The notes below the pieces were generated by a model, which was given only the letters and a program-made list of their open reading frames with translations, was not told the origin of the DNA and did not search any database. Both the position numbers and the translations under genes were made by a program. Below, in pieces: positions 1 to 11,503 of a DNA stretch of 64,000 nucleotides. The stretch is from positions 1,488,001 to 1,552,000 of the forward strand of contig WIUZ02000008.1 of NCBI GenBank assembly GCA_015956445.1. Direction: 5' to 3'. Position 1 is the first letter of the stretch, and the number at the start of each line of letters is the position of its first letter. This DNA comes from Thelephora terrestris. Taxonomy: Eukaryota > Basidiomycota > Agaricomycetes > Thelephorales > Thelephoraceae.

Positions 1-57
1 CGGGTGATTGCTTGGCAGCACCGTCGACGTAGTCAAAGAGACCCTCCGTCTCCCTCA

Positions 58-782
58 CACTGGGGGCAAGGGGGTACTTACCCAGTGGGTACATTGTGAG
101 TTCATTGTGAGTTTTGAAACCATTTGCCCAGTCATTACCCACCAGGTACTTTTTGGGTACTTTTTGAAAGATACCCATCAATTCACCTGGATTTTACCCA
201 CTGGGTACGTGGTGGGTACTTTGTAAAATTACCCACTCAGGAACCCAGTGGGTATTTTTTGAGCGAAACCCCTGGGTTCTTTTCACAATTTACTTTCCAA
301 AGTGCCCATCACAAACCTGAGCCACTCATTGAGAGTTCTTTCATAAAGTACCCACTGATCTGATCAAAATGTACTCAACAGATACTCAATGGGTTCTTTG
401 AGAGTTTGTGGTGAAACTGAGCCACAGTGTGAGTTCTTTGTGAGTTCTTTGAAAAAACCCACTGGGTACATTGTGATCAGATCAGTGGGTATTTTGTGAA
501 AGAACTCTCAATGAGTGGCTCAGGTTTGTGATGGGCACTTTGGAAAGTAAATTGTGAAAAGAACCCAGGGGTTTCGCTCAAAAAATACCCACTGGGTTCC
601 TGAGTGGGTAATTTTACAAAGTACCCACCACGTACCCAGTGGGTAAAATCCAGGTGAATTGATGGGTATCTTTCAAAAAGTACCCAAAAAGTACCTGGTG
701 GGTAATGACTGGGCAAATGGTTTCAAAACTCACAATGAACTCACAATGTACCCACTGGGTAAGTACCCCCTTGCCCCCAGTG
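58..782. mobile_element. Foldback element FB1 (CACTG...CAGTG)
   Basis: An almost perfect 725-bp palindrome. It starts CACTGGGGGCAAGGGGG and ends with the reverse complement. Target duplication TCA at 55-57 and 783-785. The inside is built of variants of CCCAGTGGGTAC and TTGTGAGTT, plus GAGCCACTCATTGAGAG. It has no coding capacity of its own; the reading frames in it are artefacts of the repeats. It lies in exon 4 of G1. Closest relative in the window: FB at 44510-45234. Confidence 0.92.
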
Positions 783-1119
783 TCATTGGAGGCCTGGGCG
801 GGATCCTGGACTGCGAGTTGAGTGAGGTGCTGACGCTGGATCTCGGACTCGACCTGTCGATTGGGTTGGTTGACGCAGTATCGGAACTGTCTTCTCTCAT
901 CTTGACCAGACTGGCCACCATCCGACTCAACTGGAAGTGGGTAAGGATTTGAGGGTGCCATGCGATGATTGTTGTGGTACCGGGAGCATTTACAACACTG
1001 ACTTTTAGTAACCGGACGTACCTCGGCGACCCTCAGTGCATCCTCGGCCTTGTCAATGGACATCTCCTCGATCAGGACCAATTGACCAATTGGGAACAAT
1101 GGACAACACCCACAGTTCT

Positions 1120-2241
1120 CACTGGGGACAAACCCCAGTTTCCCAGCCCGGGACATCATAAATACATTGTAAGGAAATGGAAAATGTGCCTGGCAATGAC
1201 CCACCTGGTAGATCATAAATACATTCAAAATGTCCAGGCCAATTTCCTTAGAGTGTTGCCAGCACAGGAAATTCTCAGTACATTCATGGTGTTCCTGGTC
1301 ATGTGATCTCAGTGTTCCCAGGTCATGTGACCTTGATGTCCTGATGAGGTAATCTGAGGGTAAACCATGAATTTTCCCAAATAAAGTAACCATGGTATTC
1401 CTGAGTGGCTCATTCACAGTGTTCTTTCCAGTGTTCCCAGTGGTGTTATCATGGTGTTCCGAGTCAGTAAAATTCAAATTGAGCCTTAACGGTGCGCCGG
1501 AAGTGTACCAGTGTGGTATATCCTGAAAGTACTAAGGCCTTTGACCATGATGTACCAAAATTCGGCAAACCATCAGGAAACTGTGGGAACACTGAATGGA
1601 AACTGAAAAATTGGGAACATTTTGAATGGGTTTATGATGTTCCCAGTGTTCCCAGTTTCCTTTCAGTGTTCCCACAGTTTCCTGATGGTTTGCCGAATTT
1701 TGGTACATCATGGTCAAAGGCCTTAGTACTTTCAGGATATACCACACTGGTACACTTCCGGCGCACCGTTAAGGCTCAATTTGAATTTTACTGACTCGGA
1801 ACACCATGATAACACCACTGGGAACACTGGAAAGAACACTGTGAATGAGCCACTCAGGAATACCATGGTTACTTTATTTGGGAAAATTCATGGTTTACCC
1901 TCAGATTACCTCATCAGGACATCAAGGTCACATGACCTGGGAAACTGTGGGTTCACTCAGGGTTTTCTTTCAATGAGCCACTCAGGGACATCATGGGTAT
2001 TTCTTTGGGAAAATTTATGATGTTCCCATGGATTACCTAATGGGAACACTGAGATCACATGACCAGGAACACCATGAATGTACTGAGAATTTCCTGTGCT
2101 GGCAACACTCTAAGGAAATTGGCCTGGACATTTTGAATGTATTTATGATCTACCAGGTGGGTCATTGCCAGGCACATTTTACATTTCCTTACAATGTATT
2201 TACGATGTCCCAGGCCGTGAAACTGGGGTTTGTCCCCAGTG
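1120..2241. mobile_element. Foldback element FB2
   Basis: A 1.1-kb palindrome with terminal inverted repeats CACTGGGGACAAACCCCAG and target duplication TCT at 1117-1119 and 2242-2244. The arms pair almost fully around about 1630. The right arm carries an extra stretch near 1945-2040. Internal words are AACACTG, TTCCCAGTG and GTCATGTGA. It interrupts exon 4 of G1 just before the codons for ENCGCCPLFPIGQ. Confidence 0.9.
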
Positions 2242-4014
2242 TCTCCTTGTCGGACTCGGCTAGAGTAGAAGCCAGAGCCAGAGTTGGGATAGGAGCTTTG
2301 TTCCCTACCTGAGGCGTGGCGTAAGACGACGGATTGGGCAATGGAAGTACCACCTCATTGGCGTACTCCAACTCGAAGGGAACCTCGGCTGAACCCTGGC
2401 CCACCAAGCGTGGTGACTTATCACAGCGACATATCTTGTCCTGAAGGAACTTGACCATCACAGTCAGAACAGCAACTTTATCCTCGTGTTCCTCAACCTA
2501 GAGAAAGACATCCTTTAGCATTTTACAATTGCAATGCTGAAAGATGTCTACCTTGATGCTTTCATCCCCAATCTTCTTCGAGTTCCTATCCATCCACTCG
2601 TCCTGCCTATCTAAGGCGCCCCCCACGTCCTTGTCCCGAACACCCAAGCTTGCGACCAGCTCCTGATGGTTAGCCACCATTGCTTCCAATGCCTCGTCAT
2701 TCACCTGGAACTCGGCCATGGCCTCTTTCAATCTGATACATTTGGCAGAGACACGAAGCACATCTGCCTTCACTTCTTTCACCTCCTGCTCCAAACGCTC
2801 AACCTACGGAAGTCTTGGTTAAAGAGAGTCATACTCTAAACACCAAGGCAACCCACCTTGCTGTCTCCTTCTCGCACCAATGACCAAAGCAGGATGGTGG
2901 ACATGGTGGCATGGTGGATGGCCCAAGGAACGGTTGCCCCGTGCTCCAACAGGTCCTGATTGTAAATCCCTCTAATCAGGGTGTACCACAACTCCTTCTT
3001 GATAGGGTGTTCCAACTCTCCAAACCCACCCCTCATTTGGTGGATCACCTTCTCGGCAATCATGGATCGGACCCAGAGCTCATCATCCCAAGTCAAAGAC
3101 ATGAGATGAGGGATTGTCTCCCTGAGACGTTCGGTGTCCACCCTCTTGATGACCTCCAAGATCTAAAAGATATTAGACCTGTCTTTGTCAGGAACATGGT
3201 ATTTTTAAACTTTTTATAACACGCTCTTTCTTCGAACTCTTCTTACCACTTCTTATGTTTTGAATGCTTCACATTCCTTATCCTTCACTCCATCATTCAA
3301 AACACACAAACGCGCATACCATTCCCAGCGAATCGTAACAACATGGCTATATACGGTGCTATCCCAGTCCCTCAAAAGTCAACTCTATCTATGGCAGGCC
3401 TAAAGGTCATCAACTGTCCATCCCGGAGATCGTAGTGCTGGCCCCTCCTCACAAGGACCTCCCCGAACATGGCGTCACCATCTTTGGCACTCAGCTGAAT
3501 GACTAGTTCAAGCCGATAAGAAGAGATACCTTTGAGCGGACCGATCAGCCTCCCAGATGTCACCGAACTGCGGAACACCTGGTCCCACATCTCCATCACC
3601 GGGTGACTGCTCAGCAGCACTATCGATGTAGTCGATGAGCAACCCTCCGTCTCCCTCGTCGGACCCCTGGGTGGGATCCTGTCTTGCGAGTCGAAGCTGG
3701 TGGCGAAGCTGGATCTCTGACTCGACCTGTCGGTAAGGACGGTTGACCCGATATCGGAATCCTCCTCCCTCATCTCGACCAGACTGGTCACCATCCGACT
3801 CAACTGGACGCGGGTATTGTCAGCGTGCTGAATTTTATTCCCTTTTTAAACCATTTTTACACCCAACTTTCGCCCACTTTCCTTACCTATACCCCTTTCT
3901 TATCTTATCATTTCCCTTATCACGACTCACACGTCATCAAGGAACACAGACAAGGACACTGATGATATTACACACTCGCGCGCAGCGAAGACACAAGACT
4001 ACCAAACCGACGGA

Positions 4015-4909
4015 CACTGGGGGCAAGGGGTCAGATACCCAGTGGGTACATGCTGAATACATTGTGATCACAGTCAAAAAGTGATCACAATGTGCCCAGT
4101 GGGGAAAATTTGAATACATTCAAAATGTACCTGGCCATGTGAACCCAATGTGCCAAGTGGGCACATTTTGATTGTGATCACAATGTACACATCAATGTGA
4201 TCTCAATGTGCCTGCTGTGCACATTTTAATTTCTTTCACAATGTCCCCATCAATGTGTTCCCAATGTACCCAGCTCATTACATAAAAGTTTCTTTCACAA
4301 TGTTGTCCACAATGTGTCCAGCATGTGGCTGAGCCACTCATTCAAAATTCTTTCAAAGATTATTCAGTGATGTGTCCATAATGTCCCCAGGGGGTTCTTT
4401 TTGAAGTAATCACAATGTAATCACAATATTGTTCAATTTCATCATGAACTTTCAAAGAAATCACTATGTGTATGGCTGTACACATTCTAGACACATCACT
4501 GGATACTTTGTGAAAGAATTTTGAATGAGTGGCTCAGCCACATGCTGGACACATTGTGGACAACATTGTGAAAGAAACTATTATGTAATGAGCTGGGTAC
4601 ATTGGGAACACATTGATGGGGACATTGTGAAAGAAATTAAAATGTGCACAGCAGGCACATTGAGATCACATTGATGTGTACATTGTGATCACAATCAAAA
4701 TGTCCCCAGTGGGCACATTGAGATCACATTGATGGGTACATTGTGATCGCAATCAAAATGTGCCCACTGGGCACATTGGGTTCACATGGCCAGGTAAATT
4801 TTGAATGTATTCAAATTTTCCCCACTGGGCACATTGTGATCACTTTTTGACTGTGATCACAATGTATTCAGCATGTACCCACTGGGTATTTGACCCCTTG
4901 CCCCCAGTG
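4015..4909. mobile_element. Foldback element FB3
   Basis: An 895-bp palindrome starting CACTGGGGGCAAGGGGTC, with target duplication GGA at 4012-4014 and 4910-4912. Internal words are CACAATGTG, CATTGTGATC and GAGCCACTCATTCAAAATTC. Nested in LTR D, just downstream of the end of G3. Same subfamily as the element at 24652-25426. Confidence 0.92.
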
Positions 4910-4966
4910 GGAGTTGAATCCGCCCGGACTCTATGAACGAGGACTAAGGCGTACAAACCCTAGTCA

Positions 4967-6717
4967 TCAAGACCTGGTCTGCCAGTCCTCCTCAGCACTG
5001 GCAACCTCCTCCTCCGTCCCCTCCGAGGCACTCTCGACGACTTCCTCGTCGACCATCTCGACGACCCGAGCTTCCTCCAGACGATGAGCTGCGACCAGCT
5101 GAACTTCGGCGCGCAGGCGGTTCCTCGCTGAATCGACCGTAGTCTGATCCAGAGTCCTCTGGACTGACCAACTCTCCACTCTCTCGGTCAGTTGAGCCAC
5201 CAGGCGAACGGCCTCCGCTGCACGCTGGACCGACAAGAGCGTAAGGTCGGTTAAGCCGTTCACATTGACGGACTCCACCGGAATCAGCTCGCCGCGATCC
5301 ACGCGACACTGTAGCATCGTCGCATCGGAATAGGACGGTGGACTCAATGTCCCCACCCTGGCGGACAACGTTGGGATTACTGGGACGCATACGGTGCGCT
5401 GGACGAAGTGCCCCACGATAAGGAACCCAACGACGAGCACGGATAGAACGTTGCCCACGCACCGGCGAGATCGACGGAGGCGGAATCGGAACAGCCACCT
5501 TGTTCTCCCCCGCGTACTCCAACTCGGGAGAACTGCTAACCGGGTTCACGGCCGTCTCCTCGGACGTCTCGCGAACGACCTCCTCCCCGCCATCAGTGTG
5601 CGCAGGTGTACGATACGACCCATCGGAAGCTAAAAGGGATGTCAGTGGACAAGTCAAATATGTCAACCAACATCCCACCTATTGGGGAAGCCATCCGATC
5701 CGGGATCGACTCGTCTCCGGACTCATCGTGAACCGCAGCTACCGAACGCGTACGGCAGTGACACAATCGCTCGCTCATGGACTCTACCCGAGCGCCCAGT
5801 AATGGCAAGGCGTCGTCCAACGTATCAACCTGAGGAGTGGCATGAGCTCTCTTGGACAAGACCAGGAGAAGTCGCACCAACCTTGGTGTCCAGCTCATTC
5901 AGAGCCCTTCTATGACGGTTGAGCCGTCGATCGACCTCGATCAGGTCCTTCTGGATGGTGTCGTCCCTCTCCTTCAAGGACTCAACCAACCGGTTATGTT
6001 CCTCCCGCATTGCCAGCATCTCGCTCTCAAACGTCACACGAAGCGTGTCTTTCATTAGGAGGAGCGTTTTCTTCATGTCCAACGCCTCCGAGTACATCCT
6101 ACGGGCGTCGTCCTTTGCTTCCTTCACCTCACGTTTCAGCCGCTCATTCTATAAGTCCATCAGTGTTATCCCACAAGCGGGATGCACAGACCGACTCACC
6201 GCTTTCTGTTCCATCCTCAGTAGGAACCAAAGGCGGTGACCAACGGCTGCTGTATAGTGTTGGGAGCGAGTCGCTCCAGGCCACCTTCCTTCTCCGTTCC
6301 CCAGATCGTAGATCCCCATCCGCAGAAGCCCCCACAACGACGAAGCTACCGGAGTCTCCCATGGCATACGCAACTCGGTGTCAAACGTGACCCCGCGCAT
6401 AGACTCCTGTAACTTGTGGTCAATCAAGTTGTGGTACCACAACTCGTCGTCCATGGTCAAGTAGTTGGGAGGCTTGGCTATCGTCGCCTCCAGTTGTCGG
6501 GCATCCACCTTGTCAGCAACCGCGAAGATCTACAAATGCGATGTCAGTTGTTGCCAGCAAACAGCGACACGTGACGTCGCACCTCGCGATAACTAGGGTA
6601 CGCCACGTTGGCATTCGGCAGGAAGTATCCCTTGTTCTGCACGGAGCGCGGATCCGCGGATTCGATGGTGGCAGTACTATTCGCAGCACGGAACACACGG
6701 TCGGAAATCATGGGCAT
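4967..6717 (-). CDS. G3: U3-borne antisense coiled-coil gene of LTR D
   Basis: ATG at 6717. Exon 1 is 6717-6583 (45 codons, includes SDRVFRAANSTATI). Exon 2 is 6529-6200 (110 codons, MDDELWYHNLIDHK, aligning with WDDELW of G1/G2). Exon 3 begins at 6146 and is a coiled coil (NERLKREVKEAKDD). Exon 4 begins at 5829 (VDTLDDALPLL). Later exons contain PELEYAGENKVAV and GELIPVESV, and end with a glutamate-rich tail and a stop at about 4967. The exact boundaries after 5700 are uncertain because the frame changes twice, implying introns. It is a diverged paralogue of G1 and G2 with the same exon order. Function unknown; I see no transmembrane segment or known enzyme motif. Confidence 0.62.
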
Positions 6718-7636
6718 GATGAGCAGTTGGTTGGTGGGATTGTTGGTTTGGGAAGAAGGGAGTTTGATGGATCCAACGACCGGTTCGCGCTACGCTTTAT
6801 TTGACCATCGACAGCGCTCGCGTCCTATTCGCCATTGGATCGGACCATCGTTTCACCGGTCCAGACTCCTCATACATTCGCCCTCGACATTCAAGCCCCA
6901 CTCGGTCTTTTGTTGTCCCGATCGGATGAGCTGACGCGTCGTCCTCTTATTGGTCAGTCTTCACATGTGATATTGTTCTTTGTCATTCCTTTCCCACACG
7001 ACGTCATGACCCCTTTTCTTATTCTCTCATGGACCCTGACCCATTAGTCATTCTTTTATTACCCCATTCTATATCCCGGGCCGCTTACTGTTCCAGCTTA
7101 CTCTCGGCCCTTCTTTGCTCCGAGTTATTATTAGATAGGGTTATCTATGTCCCGGCCACTCTCCTATATAGGTACCAGTAGAGTAGCTGAGGATTCCCCA
7201 TCTTTGATATCTCGGGAAGTCCTCTTCTCCTTGCAGCATCGGTGTATTTGCTGTAGGCCACTGAAGAGCTTATCGAGTAACTCTCGGAACCCGTTCACTC
7301 TCCTCTCTCTCTCGGCCTTGCGTCAAGAATCGGCGAACGCGCTTATGAAAAGGAGTTCCTTGCCGCTCTCTTAATCAAGCACCAGTTTGAGGCGCCATCC
7401 TCGGGCTCTCATCTCTGCCCTCAGAAGACGATAGGGATTGATCTGATAGAGGCTCGGCACTCCTGCTGTGAATTCGGACAACCTACCAGAGAACGCTCGT
7501 CCATCGCGTTTTGGACCACGTAGACTTTGGGTGGATATAGGGAAGTCGTTCCCCCTTTGCCCCATTGTTTCTTGTTGGTTGGAGTTGCGACTCACCAACA
7601 GCACTGGTACCTGAAGGGCGAAGAGTGGCCCTGACA
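6718..7636 (+). other. LTR D promoter and R-U5 part, no gene
   Basis: No convincing coding region. It holds the upstream region of G3 (reading left) and the LTR promoter (reading right). The segment from about 6795 to the end is repeated in LTR F. Confidence 0.6.
7165..7170 (+). promoter_or_regulatory. Putative LTR D TATA box
   Basis: TATATA in a context conserved in LTR F (24562-24567), about 470 bp before the LTR end. Confidence 0.5.
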
Positions 7637-9198
7637 GGTATGGGTTAGCCGACGGAGCCATGCGATGAGCAACACAGCGTCAAGAGCGTTTGCAACGCTG
7701 CCCTGTTGTCACCAGACGTACCTCAATGGCCCTTGGAGCATCTTCGGCCCGGTCAACCTCCATGACCTCATCCTCGATCTTGATCAGCTGACCGATCGGC
7801 TGCAACGGGCAACGCCGACAGTTCTCCTTGTTGGACTCGGCCAACGTGGAAGCCGGAGCCGGAGTTGGAACGGGAACCGTGTTCTCGATCGGAGGCGTCG
7901 CGTAGAATGACGGGTTAGGCGATGGGAGTACCACCTCGTCGGTGTACTCCAGCTCAAACGGAACATCGGCAGTTCCCTGACCAACCAACACAGGACCTTC
8001 CTTACAGTTGCAGGTCTTGTCTTGCAAGGACGCCACCTGCGCTGTCAATACGGCCACCACGTCCTCGAGTTGTTCAGTCTAGAAAAAGTCTCTCAGTCAT
8101 TGCATAAGCCTGCAAAGGCTGAAAGCACCTTTTCGTCCCTCCTAGCCAAAGCACCCTTGATGTTGTTGTCCCAAACCTTCAGCCTGGCAACCAACTCTTG
8201 ATGGTTGGCAACCATCGCCTCCAACGCATCGTTCATCCCTTGCTGGAAGGCAGCCAGAGTCTCCTTCATCAGAAGACCCTCCGCTGACAGACAAAGGACG
8301 TCTGCCTTTGCCTCCTTCACCTCGCGCTCTAAATGTTCCACCTAGGCCGTTTGGTTAATCGAGAGTCATACTCGAATATTCAAACAGAGAACCTACCCGG
8401 CTTTCTCCCTCCCTAATGAGCGACCACAACAGCGTGGTGGAAGCGGTGGCATGACGGATGGCCCCAGGAACGGTTGCCCCGTGCTCCAACAGGTCCTGAT
8501 CATAGATCCCCCTCTGCAGGGTGTACCATAGTTCCTTTTTGATCGGATGCTCAAGCTCCCCGAACCTACCCCTCATCTGGAAGATCACCTTCTCGGCGAT
8601 CATGGACCGGACCCAGAGTGTGATGATTTTGCCGTTTACCCCCTTTTATTCCCCTTTATTTAATGCCTCATCACCACTAAGTCACTTAGTGTCCTGCCCT
8701 AAACATGGCGGTAAACTGTTTATTATGCCATATGCCCTATGCCTAACGATTCAAAGTCCAATACGTGGAACGTGCTACTAGTCAAGATACCCCAGAAGAC
8801 CCGAGGTATAATACATGAACATGTACCGGCGGACCTTCACACGAAGATCCCCCCTACCTGGCCCTCCGTTGCCCCTGGACGACTAGTAGATATTCAGGCT
8901 ACTGACAACAAGGGATGCATTAATAAGTGACACGCGCTGACCTTGTCAGGCCGATGCGACCTCTACAGTTCAATAGCACTCTTGCTATCCAAACCTATCA
9001 CACGTAGGGATCAAACACACAGTTATAACCCTGTTGCAAACCCAGGGATATTGGAAGTCTCTTCACAGACTAGATGGAGAAGAGGAGAAAGAAGGAGACA
9101 AGGGTCTTCAGGCACTCTTGCTCTAAGCACACAGCAGTAGAGGTCACGGAGAGTCTGATGATAACAAATCTAAGGAGTACAGGCTAAACTACTCTGAG

Positions 9199-9206
9199 TA
9201 TATATA
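9199..9206 (-). promoter_or_regulatory. Putative LTR-family TATA box (LTR sense)
   Basis: TATATATA, conserved in all copies (LTR A, C, G) about 250 bp from the CCTGACA end. It sits upstream of the short R-U5-like segment. Confidence 0.5.
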
Positions 9207-9569
9207 CTACTTAGATTTGTGACGTGACAGTGACAAGTAATTACACTAATGATACAAACACAGACAAACATGGTCCGTGCACAGCACTGCATGGTCTGTG
9301 TGTTACGTGGTGACTAATGCTACAAATTATCAGCTGATAAATGAAAGTGTGGCGGCCAACAGCAATTGGAGAGCATTACAAAGCATTTACAAAGCATGAC
9401 GTATCCTGAGAATGTTCGGAAGGAATGTGGGTATGGCTGACTAACAGCCAATAGCAAAAGGGGAGCATATGACTAAAGATAGGGGCATATGATGTCATGT
9501 GGGTCATGCGCAGTAAACAATAGAAAAGACGACTCAACTCCTGAGTCATGGAAGGGGCGTGGCATTTGG

Positions 9570-9576
9570 TATATAA
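9570..9576 (+). promoter_or_regulatory. TATA box of the U3 gene
   Basis: TATATAA lies 60 bp before the ATG at 9636, with CCAAT-like boxes (GCCAATAGC) about 120 bp further up. It is conserved in the copies at 13.6, 16.1 and 50.4 kb. Confidence 0.6.
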
Positions 9577-9635
9577 CCAAAGGGGGTTGGATGACTGGTC
9601 TTCCAACAAACCACCCTTTGTTACACACAACCAAC

Positions 9636-10897
9636 ATGCCTCGTGCTTCTACTCGCAATCCCACCCGTCACTCTTCCTCTTACTCTCCTGTTCAGGAGAA
9701 CAACTACAACATCGACCGCTTCTCCCATGCCCGTCGTGATCCTTTCCGCCCTTATCCCACTTTGGGAGCCGTTATGGACCGGACCGCCACCGCCGACCCT
9801 AAGGAAGGGTTCTCTGATTTAGGTGGGGGGTCTGGTTGTGCATTCCGATTTAGGAAAGAGAACTAACTCCTTTTAGGTTTCAGGGACTTTCTCCAGGCTG
9901 CTCGAAGGGTGTCTCGGCACAAGTTGGCGCGCATCGAGACTAACCCATATGCGAACGAACTCCTCAATAGGAGTGTCGAGTTCGTGACGGAGTCCAACGA
10001 GACCTTCAACTCTGTGTTGGAGGCCAGCGTTCTCCATACGGGGAACGTTGGGTCCATGTTAATGGATGAAGTGGCTCACGTTAACAAGCGTATTGATGGT
10101 CGTCGGGAGGAGATAGAAGCTTTGGAGAATTGGAAGGAGGATATGCAGGGAGTTATTCATGGACAGGAGGATACCGTGGTTCAACAGGGCGCCAATATCG
10201 ATTTACTGAAGGTAAATGTGGGGTCGGGAGATATCGGATATCTCTAACCTAACATTTCCTTTAGGGAGAGTTGGTTACGCTGAAGGACTTAATCCGGAGT
10301 CTGGTTACTAAGACCGGAGAATTGGAGGATGATAAGGTAACGAGTAGGGGTTGAAGGTTTTTGTTATCTTCTAACCCTTTCTTGTTTTAGGTTCGCCTTA
10401 CTCGTCGTGTCTCCGAGTTGACCGGAGAAGTCCGGGATCTTCAGAGGAGGTGTAACGAGCCGGAGGTCCGAGTCGAAGAAGAGGAGTTGGAGGTTCCACA
10501 TCGGGCCGGGTCACCGATAATTCCCAATCGGGCTGAGTCGCCGCCCGCTCGTTTGTTGGTCCGTCATGAGAACAGGTTGGTTCCCATTGATGATGAGGTC
10601 ATTGAGATCGGGAGTGAAGAATTCTATCAGAATGTGGGAGTTGTCCGTAGGGATACTCCTCGTCCTGAATTCGGGTCTACCCCTTGGGGTAGTCGTCGTC
10701 AATGGCCTGCCCTGGAGTATGACCCGTACGCTGAGTTTGTTCCTGATAGTGAACCGAACTCTGACACGGAGCTTCCAGATTACGAGGACCTGTCGGACGT
10801 GGACCCGAACGAGATTAGGGAGCAGAATTGGGCGAACGAGGAGTTGGTGAGGTCGGCCTTGGAAGTAGTACAAAGGATTTGCAGAGATATTGATTAA
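9636..10897 (+). CDS. U3 gene copy B: 366-residue coiled-coil acidic protein, four exons
   Basis: Function unknown. Exons are 9636-9822, 9877-10211, 10265-10336 and 10391-10897; lengths 187+335+72+507 give 367 codons including stop. Introns are 54, 53 and 54 nt with GT-AG ends, and the first contains CTAAC. Exon 1 is basic and Ser/Arg/Pro-rich (MPRASTRNPTRHSSSY). Exon 2 is helical (RRVSRHKLARIETNPYANEL, then REEIEALENWKEDMQG). Exons 3-4 continue a coiled coil (ELTGEVRDLQRR). The C-terminal half is acidic, with NRLVPIDDEVIEIGSEE and PDSEPNSDTELPDYEDLSD. Intact in this copy. The parallel layout with G1-G3 (short exon 1, helical exon 2, coiled coil, LVPI-DEV motif) suggests a common class. Confidence 0.8.
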
Positions 10898-11357
10898 ATA
10901 ACTCTTTTGTACTATTGGGCTTCCAAGGCTTTTATCTTGTCTATTGCATGTGATCCATGAGTCGTAAAGCATAATGGTTTTTGTAAGTCCAATCCAAGAG
11001 TCAGATTAATAAGCTGGTTGACTTCTGCGAGAGGCCAACGCGCGACACTTATTAATACATCCCTTGTTGTCAGTAGCCTGAATATCTACTAGTCGTCCAG
11101 GGGCAACAGAGGGCCAGGTAGGGGGGGTCTTCGTATGAAGGTCCGCCGGTACACGTTCACGTATTATACCTCGGGTCTTCTGGGGTATCTTGACTAGTAG
11201 CACGTTCCACGTATTGGACTTTGAATCATTAGGCATAGGGCATATAGCATAATAAACAGTTTACCGCCGTGTTTAGGGCAGGGCACCAGCTGACTTAGTG
11301 GTGTTGAGGCGTTTAAATAAAGGAAATAAAAGGGGGGTAAACGGCGAAATCATCACA
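10898..11357 (+). other. LTR B distal U3, no gene
   Basis: Conserved non-coding sequence between the gene stop and the LTR terminus. It contains ACTAGTCGTCCAGGGGC and a run AAAAGGGGGG before CATCACA. Repeated in LTR A, C and G. Confidence 0.6.
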
Positions 11358-11503
11358 GACCTCTCGCAGAAGTCAACTGGCTTATTAATCTGACCCTTGG
11401 ATTGGACTTACGAAAATCATTATGCTTTACGACTCATGGATCACACGCAATAGACAAGACAGAAGATTAATTCCAAGGAAGTTCAATAGTACAAAAGAGT
11501 TAT

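Larger units (their letters stand above)
1..3162 (-). pseudogene. G1: U3-borne antisense coiled-coil gene, exons 2-4 (split by two foldback elements)
   Basis: Function unknown. It is read right to left. Exon 2 (3162-2857, 102 codons) has the motif WDDELW and a helix-rich domain ending SLVREG. Exon 3 (2803-2552) is a coiled coil beginning VERLEQEVKEVKADV. Exon 4 starts at 2497, with KFLQDK, VPFELEY and GQLVLIEE. Introns are about 50 nt, with GTGGGT and GTAGAC donors and CGTAG and TCTAG acceptors. Exon 4 is cut by foldback elements at 1120-2241 (duplication TCT) and 58-782 (TCA) and runs off the left edge. LTR E sits in intron 1. A degenerate exon 1 (residues like DRILDSIWNRDPLSTIGNR) appears on the minus strand at about 24200-24154 continuing at 21160, split by the pogo element. 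It lacks an ATG. The gene is homologous to G2 and G3. The exon structure is clear; the role is not. Confidence 0.75.
3818..7636 (+). mobile_element. LTR D: solo-LTR-like unit carrying antisense gene G3
   Basis: Starts TGTCAGCGTGCTG and ends GGCCCTGACA. Target duplication GGTAT at 3813-3817 and 7637-7641. Length is 3.8 kb, or 2.9 kb without the foldback at 4015-4909. U3 carries G3 on the opposite strand. A TATATA box at 7165-7170 precedes about 470 bp to the end. The last 840 bp are shared with LTR F. It inserted in the last exon of G2. Confidence 0.87.
8944..11357 (+). mobile_element. LTR B: complete 2.4-kb unit carrying an intact U3 gene
   Basis: Runs TGTCAGGCCGATGCG ... AAATCATCACA, with target duplication GACCT at 8939-8943 and 11358-11362. 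It is inserted in LTR A in opposite orientation. The strand given is that of the carried gene; LTR sense is the reverse. A TATATATA at 9199-9206 would drive the LTR transcript leftward. A separate TATATAA at 9570 drives the gene rightward. Confidence 0.87.

Noticed and set aside
58-782. Open reading frames within and across foldback arms (for example a 79-codon frame mirrored on both strands)
   Set aside because: They mirror the palindrome and are made of repeated words. Frames that extend into G1 are fusions of arm sequence with real exons.
4967-5678. Arg/Ser/Gly-rich minus-strand frame (228 codons) as a separate RNA-binding protein
   Set aside because: It overlaps the G3 exons in another frame. 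The frame with GELIPVESV and the glutamate-rich tail fits the family.
8944-11357. Interpreting the 2.4-kb family as ordinary DNA transposons or Cryptons
   Set aside because: 5-bp duplications and TG...CA ends match LTRs, there is no transposase or tyrosine recombinase, and inverted repeats are only about 5-7 bp.
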